This document shows, one piece after another, positions 59,524-64,000 of a DNA stretch of 64,000 bases; position 1 is the stretch's first letter; every line of letters starts with the position of its first letter. The translations under genes and the position numbers were made by a program. The notes beneath the pieces are model-generated. The model was not told the DNA's origin. It made no database searches and worked only from the letters and a program-made list of their open reading frames with translations. The DNA comes from Planctomycetota bacterium (GTDB taxonomy: Bacteria > Planctomycetota > UBA8742 > UBA2392): positions 773,489 through 837,488 of the forward strand of contig JAOSKM010000001.1 in NCBI GenBank assembly GCA_027493625.1, in the 5' to 3' direction.

Positions 59524-59996
59524 ATGGCATCGCTGTTTGACTTGAGTACCAGCAGCCTTGGCGGCGAACCGGCAGACCTCGCGCAGTACCAGGGCAAGGT
59601 CTGCCTGGTGGTGAACGTCGCCAGCGCCTGAGGGCTTACGCCCCACTACTCCGGTCTGGAGTCGCTTCACCGTGAGCTTGCGCCGCGCGGGTTCAGCGTG
59701 CTGGGTTTTCCCTGCAACCAGTTCGGCGCGCAGGAGCCGGGGACGCCGGCCGAAATCCGCGAATTCTGCACCCGCAGGTTCGGCGTGACCTTCCCGCTGT
59801 TCGAGAAGCTGGACGTCAAAGGAAAGAACCAGCACCCCGTCTACCAGTTCCTCACGGCCGAGCACGAAGTGCCGGACTGGAACTTCACCAAGTACCTGGT
59901 GGGCAAAGACGGGCAGGTGATCAAACGCTACCCGCCCCCACCAAGCCCGACGATCCGCAACTGCGCGGCGATATCGAAGAAGCGCTCAAGGCCTGA
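59524..59996 (+). CDS. glutathione peroxidase, probable selenoprotein (UGA = Sec36), one frame break near 3' end
   Basis: Thiol peroxidase of the GPx family. From ATG 59524 (AGGAG upstream) the frame reads MASLFDLSTSSLGG ... KVCLVVNVASA, then TGA at 59629-59631, then GLTPHYSGLESLHRELAPRG, VLGFPCNQFGAQEPG, TFPLFEKLDVKGKNQHPVYQFL and PDWNFTKYLV. UGA stands exactly where GPx has its catalytic Cys or Sec (NVAS-x-C/U-G-x-T). A hairpin with a GGUCU apical loop follows, so selenocysteine is the best reading. Near the end one more C at the C5 run 59935-59939 gives PTKPDDPQLRGDIEEALKA and stop at 59996. The track lists only a fragment. Confidence 0.85.
59632..59677 (+). promoter_or_regulatory. bacterial SECIS-like element
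   Basis: Immediately after UGA 59629-59631. Lower stem GCTTACG (59634-59640) with CGTGAGC (59671-59677, one G-U pair). Upper stem ACTCC (59648-59652) with GGAGT (59658-59662) around loop GGTCT. The loop starts 21 nt after UGA, and G in the first loop positions fits the bacterial SECIS rule. The loop resembles GGUCU of E. coli fdhF. Confidence 0.7.
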
Positions 59997-60597
59997 GCCG
60001 CGAGCGCATGCTGACCCACTCGCTGTCCGCGTCTGCAAAGCGCAGGCGCGCGCGCACGTCCTTGGGCTTCGCGTAGTCGATGCCTACGCGCGGGCCCGCC
60101 AGCAGGCGGCGCGCCGGCTCGCCTTCAAGCAACTCCAGCCCGCCCGGCATGAAAAGCCGGTGGCCGGACCATTCCGTTGACAGGTCAAGAGCCTGGCCCA
60201 GCTTGCCCGGGCCGGTCAGCAGCACCGGCCCCGACTTGCCGCCCCGCCGCGCGCGCACCAGCGCCTCGCCTTCCACCGGTTCCGCGCTGCGGATCAGCAC
60301 GGCCGTGCCTTCGCCGCGCCCGGTCACCACGTTCAGCATGTTGTGAAGGCCGTAGCACAGGTAGACGTAGCTGTGGCCGCCATCGCCCCACATTGGCTCG
60401 TTGCGGGGCGTGCGGCCCATGCTGGTGTGGGCGGCGCTGTCGTCCGGGCCGCGGTAGGCTTCGACCTCGGTGATGCGCAGCACAACCGGCCCGCGCCGGA
60501 TGTAGCGGCCCACCAGGTCGCGGGCGACCTCCACCACATCGCGGAAGTACCAGTCCTGGGGCAGCAGCCCTGCGGCGAGTTTCGTCGAGCCGGTCAC
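59986..60597 (-). CDS. 3-methyladenine DNA glycosylase (AAG/Mpg family)
   Basis: Removes alkylated purines in base-excision repair. 203 residues. ARDLVGRYIRRGPVVLRITEVEAYRGPDDSAAHTSMGRTPRNEPMWGDGGHSYVYLCYGLHNMLNVVTG carries the catalytic glutamate (TEVEAY), the H-x-x...RT.RN motif and the YVYLCYG-HN signature; LLTGPGKLGQAL follows. Its last codons overlap the 3' end of the convergent gpx gene. The start ATG overlaps the O-methyltransferase stop by 4 bp. Confidence 0.94.
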   Translation of the reverse strand: MTGSTKLAAGLLPQDWYFRDVVEVARDLVGRYIRRGPVVLRITEVEAYRGPDDSAAHTSMGRTPRNEPMWGDGGHSYVYLCYGLHNMLNVVTGRGEGTAVLIRSAEPVEGEALVRARRGGKSGPVLLTGPGKLGQALDLSTEWSGHRLFMPGGLELLEGEPARRLLAGPRVGIDYAKPKDVRARLRFADADSEWVSMRSRLRP

Positions 60598-61247
60598 GCC
60601 TCTTTCACCCCCACCCAGCAGCCGTCGCCGATGCCGACCATCACCGCGTGCACGTTCTTCCGGGCTGCCATGTAGTCGTTGAAGCGCCGCACGGCCGCCA
60701 CGCCGGACTCGCTGGGGACTTCATCAAACAGCTGCCCGAAGGCAAACGCGTTGTCGGCCATCACCAGGCCTCCCACCGGCAGGATGCGCAGGCACTCGTC
60801 CAGGTAGCGCGGGTAGTTCTCTTTGTCGGCATCGAGGAAGCAGGCGTCCGCGCTGCCGGTCTTGATGGACTTCAGCACATCGGCGCCCGCGCCGCGCAGC
60901 ACCTTGACCTTGTCCGCCACGTCGGATTTCGCGATCCACTGTTCGGCGAAGTCGGCATGTTTCGGGTTCAGTTCGATGGTCCGAACCAGGCCCCCCGGCG
61001 GCAGCGCGCGCGCCATGCAGATCGCGCTGTAGCCGGCCAGGGTGCCGACCTCAATCACCTGCTTCGCCCGGTGCAGTTTCAAAACAACCTGCATCAGGCT
61101 GGCCTGGGCCGGCGAGATCCAGATTTTGGGGATGCCCTCGGCCTCAGCCGCCTGCTTCAGCTCAGAGAGGAACGGATCATCACCGCGGGTATGCTCGGCG
61201 ATGTATCGGTAGTGGCGGCGTGTGACGATTGCATCATCATCGGACAT
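60594..61247 (-). CDS. O-methyltransferase family 3 (COMT-like)
   Basis: 217-residue SAM-dependent methyltransferase. KIWISPAQASLMQVVLKLHRAKQVIEVGTLAGYSAICMARALPPGG is the SAM-binding block, with RTIELNPKHADFAEQWI (acidic E), DACFLDADKENYPRYLDECLRIL (metal-binding D) and GGLVMADNAFAFGQL (D-N). This family methylates catechols or caffeoyl-CoA, but bacterial substrates vary. Translationally coupled to the glycosylase gene. Cytosolic. Confidence 0.9.
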   Translation of the reverse strand: MSDDDAIVTRRHYRYIAEHTRGDDPFLSELKQAAEAEGIPKIWISPAQASLMQVVLKLHRAKQVIEVGTLAGYSAICMARALPPGGLVRTIELNPKHADFAEQWIAKSDVADKVKVLRGAGADVLKSIKTGSADACFLDADKENYPRYLDECLRILPVGGLVMADNAFAFGQLFDEVPSESGVAAVRRFNDYMAARKNVHAVMVGIGDGCWVGVKEA

Positions 61248-61339
61248 GGGCTCTCCTCGGCCGGCCTTTACTTTCGGATTTGTGCATGACTATACCCGTT
61301 CACTGCGTTTTGAGTGCAACTGGATAAAGGAGTGCAACC

Positions 61340-61621
61340 GTGGCGATTACACCTGAACAAGTGACACCGGGCGAGGAGTATAAGTTCCTTATCGTGCTGG
61401 GCATCAAGGACCTGGACGGTTTCTACGAGGGCCGGGCAAAGAGCGTCGCGCATCACGATGGCCGTACGTTCCTGGCCTTTGAGAACGTGCGCTCGATCCA
61501 TTATCCGGGTTACGCCAACCGCACGCACAGCCATCCGCAGGGCATGGTGGAAGACTTGATGAACAGCCTGATTGATTCACGCTGCATCAAGGCGATCATC
61601 CGCCACACGTTGACCGAGTAG
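61340..61621 (+). CDS. small soluble protein, unknown
   Basis: 93 residues beginning at GTG 61340 with AAGGAG upstream (MAITPEQVTPGEEYKFLIVLGIKD). Mixed alpha/beta with no membrane part, no Cys pair and no motif I recognise. The reading frame has normal codon use for this DNA, the opposite strand offers only a weaker open frame (61510-62067) crossing the tRNA, and the ribosome site is good. These are the grounds for calling it. No partner gene adjoins. Confidence 0.6.
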   Translation: MAITPEQVTPGEEYKFLIVLGIKDLDGFYEGRAKSVAHHDGRTFLAFENVRSIHYPGYANRTHSHPQGMVEDLMNSLIDSRCIKAIIRHTLTE

Positions 61622-61710
61622 CGGCCGGCCTCCGCCCCGCGCAAGCGGGTAAGGCGGGACGTAAACCAAGCGGTCGCAGATTCCGTCCCGGACAGGTCCG
61701 CCTTCTCCGA

Positions 61711-61758
61711 GTCCACCAAAGAAATCACCCGCTCTCGCGGGTGATTTCTTTGGTGGAC
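61711..61758 (-). terminator. 22-bp perfect palindrome ending tRNA-Val transcription
   Basis: GTCCACCAAAGAAATCACCCGC (61711-61732), 4-nt loop TCTC, and its exact complement (61737-61758). The right arm contains the tRNA 3' end, so the last bases of the tRNA (GTCCACCA) also occur as the far arm. Likely a terminator; T-richness after it is weak. Confidence 0.6.
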
Positions 61759-61827
61759 GTGGAGGGACTCGAACCCCCGACCCTCTGCGTGTAAAGCAGA
61801 TGCTCTAACCAATTGAGCTACACGTCC
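61751..61827 (-). tRNA. tRNA-Val, anticodon UAC, CCA encoded
   Basis: Minus strand: acceptor GGACGTG/CACGTCC, D-arm GCTC...GAGC, anticodon stem-loop TCTGC-TTTACAC-GCAGA with anticodon TAC, T-loop TTCGAGT, discriminator A then CCA (61753-61751). All stems pair normally apart from a G-U in the T-stem. Reads GUA valine codons. Confidence 0.96.
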
Positions 61828-61945
61828 TTGCCTGCAAGATAGCGGCCGTTGGCCTTCGCACAACGGGCCGGTTTTCGGCAATATCGGGCGCACCGGATGT
61901 GTTTGGGTCGTATAACCGTGCAACTCATTCCACGGGGAACAGTTG

Positions 61946-63055
61946 ATGCGCTCGAAGCTGCGTGTATTTGCCCTGCTTTTGCCGCTGTTGCTGGCCGCCT
62001 GTGGCGGCGGAGATGACAAGTCCGGCCCCCCGCGCTCCAAGGCCTTCCCGGTCGAGGTCGAGACCATTGCCGGCCGTGAGGTTCAGTACGTCGTGTCCGC
62101 TGTGGGCTCAATTGAGGCGTTTGAAGAAGTCCAGATCACCGCCCGCGTGAGCGGAGTGCTCGAGAAGATCAACTTCCGGGAAGGCCAGGAAGTCACCCCG
62201 GAAACCGTGTTGGTTGAGATCGAACCGGCGCGCTTCCAGTACGCCCAGGACGCCGCGCAGGCAGCACACGACCGCGCGGCAGCCGAATTGAAGGAAGCCC
62301 AGGACGGCCTGAAACGCCGCGAAGACCCCAAGGGCGGCATCTTCTCAAAGGAAGAAGTCGAAGCCTGGCGCACCAAGGTCGCTGTCGCCATGGCCGTGGA
62401 ACGCCAGCGCGCCGCGGAGTTATCGCAGGCGAAGCTGGACTTTGCCAACGCCACCCCGCGCGCGCCCATGAGCGGCGTGATCCAGTCGCGCCTGGTGCAG
62501 ACGGGCCAGTGGGTTACCCCGGGCACCGTGATCGCGCGGCTGCTGAGGCGCGACCCCATGCTGCTGCGCTTTGCGGTCACCGAGGCGCAGGCGGCGCAGC
62601 TGAAGCCCGGCCTTGCGGCCACCTTCAGCGTCTCCGGCGCGAACCAGGAGTACGCCGCAACGCTGACTCACGTGGCTGCCTCCGCGGATCCCACCACCCG
62701 GATGGTGCAGGTTGTCGCCGAAGTAGCCCCCGAGCACGCCGCGCAGCTCACGCCCGGCACCTTCATCCGCGCCACCGTGCCCGTCGGCTCACGCGACAAT
62801 GCCCCCACCGTGCCGGAAACGGCCGTGCGCCCCAGCGAGCGCGGTTTCCTGGTCTACGTGGTGGAAGGCGGCAAGGCGTACCAGCGCGTGATCGAGATCG
62901 GCCTGCGCACGCCGGACGGGCGCATCGAGGTGCGCTCGGGCCTTGAGGTCGGGCAAGTGCTGGTGACGCGGGGCGCCGAGGCGCTGCGGGAGGGCGCCGA
63001 AGTCAAGATTGTCACCGCCGGCGCCGCGGAGAAGCCGCAGGGAGCGCAGCCATGA
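61946..63055 (+). CDS. RND efflux periplasmic adaptor (HlyD/AcrA family lipoprotein)
   Basis: 369 residues. Signal with lipobox LLLAACGGG, so anchored to the inner membrane by lipid. A beta-barrel/lipoyl domain follows (VSAVGSIEAFEEVQITARVSGVLEKINFREGQEVTPETVLVEIEPARF), then an alpha hairpin (AAQAAHDRAAAELKEAQDGLKRRED...RQRAAELSQAKLDFANAT), the second lipoyl half (APMSGVIQSRLVQTGQWVTPGTVIARLL), and a membrane-proximal domain (RPSERGFLVYVVEGGKAYQRVIEIG). Links the pump to an outer-membrane factor. The stop overlaps the permease start (ATGA). Confidence 0.94.
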   Translation: MRSKLRVFALLLPLLLAACGGGDDKSGPPRSKAFPVEVETIAGREVQYVVSAVGSIEAFEEVQITARVSGVLEKINFREGQEVTPETVLVEIEPARFQYAQDAAQAAHDRAAAELKEAQDGLKRREDPKGGIFSKEEVEAWRTKVAVAMAVERQRAAELSQAKLDFANATPRAPMSGVIQSRLVQTGQWVTPGTVIARLLRRDPMLLRFAVTEAQAAQLKPGLAATFSVSGANQEYAATLTHVAASADPTTRMVQVVAEVAPEHAAQLTPGTFIRATVPVGSRDNAPTVPETAVRPSERGFLVYVVEGGKAYQRVIEIGLRTPDGRIEVRSGLEVGQVLVTRGAEALREGAEVKIVTAGAAEKPQGAQP

Positions 63056-64000
63056 AGCTGACTGAGCTCTGCGTGCGCAAACCGGTGCTGGCCTGGATGA
63101 TCATGGGCGCCACCATCGTGTTCGGCTTGGTGGCGGCCAATCGCATCGGCATCAGCCAGTTCCCCGACGTGGACTTCCCCACGGTTTCGGTCAACGTCGG
63201 CTGGGAAGGCGCTTCTCCCGACGCCGTCGAGCAGGACGTGGTCGAAATTCTCGAAGAGGCGCTGGTGCAGGTCGAAGGTGTGAAGTCGATTAGCTCGACT
63301 TCGCGCCAGGGGCGCGGCAGCGTCACGGTCGAGTTCGACCTGTCCCGCGACATCGACTCCGCGGTGCAGGACGTGCAGGCCGTCGTCGCCGAGGCGCAGC
63401 GCAGCCTGCCCAGCGACGTTGAGCCCCCCACCGTGCGCAAGAGCAATCCGGAAGACCGGCCGATCATGTACGTCAGCTTATCCGGCCCGTACTCGCGGCA
63501 GGTGCTGGCCGACGTGGTGCGCTATCGCGTCAAGGAAAAGCTGCAGACGCTGCCGGGCGTCGGTGAGGTAACCCTCGGCGGCTACCTTGAGCGCAACGTG
63601 CGCATCTGGGTGGATGCCGACAAGCTTGACGCCAAGGGCCTGACGGTCAGCGACCTGATCGGCGCCCTGCGCCGCGAGCACGTCGAGCTGCCGGCCGGGC
63701 GCATCGAGACCGCCGGGCGAGAAGTCAACGTGCGTGTGCTGGGCGAAGCGCTGCACCTGGATGAGCTTCGCGAGATCGTTGTTCGCGAAGTCGACGGCCG
63801 CCCGATCTATCTGCACGAAGTGGCCCTAGTGGAAGATGGCTTTGAAGACGAGCGCCGCCTGAGCCGCGTGAACGGCGTGCCGGCCCAGGGCTTGGGCATC
63901 CGCAAGCAGCGCGGCGCCAACGCGGTAGAGGTTGCGCAGTCCGTGCGCGCGGTGCTGGATGAAATCCGCCCGACGCTCGAGGCCGACATGGACCTCGGCA
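63052..64000 (+). CDS. RND efflux permease (AcrB/MexB superfamily), 3' end beyond window
   Basis: Proton-driven inner-membrane pump; the first 316 residues are in the window. KLTELCVRKPVLAWMIMGATIVFGLVAANRIGISQFPDVDFPTVSVNVGWEGASPDAVEQDVVEILEEAL is the RND N-terminus with transmembrane helix 1 and the start of the porter domain. SLPSDVEPPTVRKSNPEDRPIMYVSLSG and LQTLPGVGEVTLGGYLERNVRIWVDADKL follow the PN1/PN2 pattern. The FPDVDFPTV and 'GYLERNVRIW' forms are like MdtB/MdtC or heavy-metal-independent drug pumps. Cotranslated with the adaptor. Substrate unknown. Confidence 0.93.
   Translation, partial: MKLTELCVRKPVLAWMIMGATIVFGLVAANRIGISQFPDVDFPTVSVNVGWEGASPDAVEQDVVEILEEALVQVEGVKSISSTSRQGRGSVTVEFDLSRDIDSAVQDVQAVVAEAQRSLPSDVEPPTVRKSNPEDRPIMYVSLSGPYSRQVLADVVRYRVKEKLQTLPGVGEVTLGGYLERNVRIWVDADKLDAKGLTVSDLIGALRREHVELPAGRIETAGREVNVRVLGEALHLDELREIVVREVDGRPIYLHEVALVEDGFEDERRLSRVNGVPAQGLGIRKQRGANAVEVAQSVRAVLDEIRPTLEADMDLG

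Noticed and set aside
59524-59631. Treating gpx as an ordinary pseudogene with a nonsense codon
   Set aside because: The stop is UGA at exactly the catalytic Sec/Cys site with a SECIS-like hairpin after it, which is far more specific than a chance nonsense mutation.
61621-61735. Possible second tRNA or integron attC-like site on the plus strand before tRNA-Val
   Set aside because: GTCCACCA looks like a tRNA 3' end, but no cloverleaf can be drawn upstream; it is explained by the palindrome arm.
61510-62067. 185-aa minus-strand ORF
   Set aside because: It runs through the tRNA-Val gene and terminator and matches no family.

Overview
The window is GC-rich chromosomal DNA of a diderm (Gram-negative type) bacterium. 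Lipoproteins, a secretin, ExbB/ExbD stators and an RND efflux pump all point to two membranes. The mix of a PilM/PilO/secretin cluster like Akkermansia Amuc_1098-1101, several ExbD paralogues next to a very large TPR protein, a TsaC-phosphatase fusion, a Hanks-type kinase and a PP2C phosphatase fits the PVC group (Planctomycetota/Verrucomicrobiota) or a neighbouring phylum. This placement is inference from gene content; there is no rRNA or other decisive marker. No gene-free stretch exceeds about 300 bp.

Layout. 1-5.7 kb: cysS (cut by the window edge), a frame-broken ispF, a tryptophan 2,3-dioxygenase, a PP2C phosphatase, a kynureninase-like enzyme, a methyltransferase and a DUF2188-like protein. 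5.9-16 kb: a secreted CAP-domain protein with a C-terminal sorting-type tail, a ppk1-ppx polyphosphate pair, a hyuA-hyuB ATP-dependent hydantoinase/oxoprolinase pair behind an alpha/beta hydrolase and a TetR regulator, and a divergent MBL-fold hydrolase with two palindromic operator candidates between the divergent genes. 16.6-22 kb: rhodanese, malate dehydrogenase, two tandem PAS-GGDEF diguanylate cyclases, an unknown protein and inositol-phosphate synthase.

22-41 kb is the most unusual part. About 19 kb on the minus strand encodes a PilM-PilN fusion, a PilO-like protein, an EF-hand membrane protein, a lipoprotein secretin, a 1370-residue and a 440-residue TPR protein, ExbB, four ExbD proteins (two pairs), a YdjY-like lipoprotein and a membrane protein. 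No pilin or pilus ATPase is seen. The set looks like a trans-envelope machine combining a type IV pilus alignment complex with proton-motive ExbBD stators.

41-48.7 kb: a compact seven-gene minus-strand operon makes phosphatidylethanolamine (psd, pssA) around two tandem paralogous exported proteins, followed by tsaC-lmwPTP, rpiB and an unknown gene. A signal-peptidase-like protein lacking the catalytic residues lies upstream. 48.8-52 kb: a Ser/Thr kinase whose stop codon was hit by an IS630-family element, then a Phd/ParE toxin-antitoxin pair. 52-64 kb: yidC, frame-broken mnmE, an alpha-oxoamine synthase, sucC, coaD, a glutathione peroxidase with an in-frame UGA at its catalytic position and a SECIS-like hairpin, a 3-methyladenine glycosylase, an O-methyltransferase, tRNA-Val(UAC), and an RND adaptor and permease running off the right edge.

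Five genes (ispF, CAP protein, transposase, mnmE, gpx) show a one-base frame break, mostly in C/G runs. Read errors are a likely cause for some, so these should be checked before being called pseudogenes.
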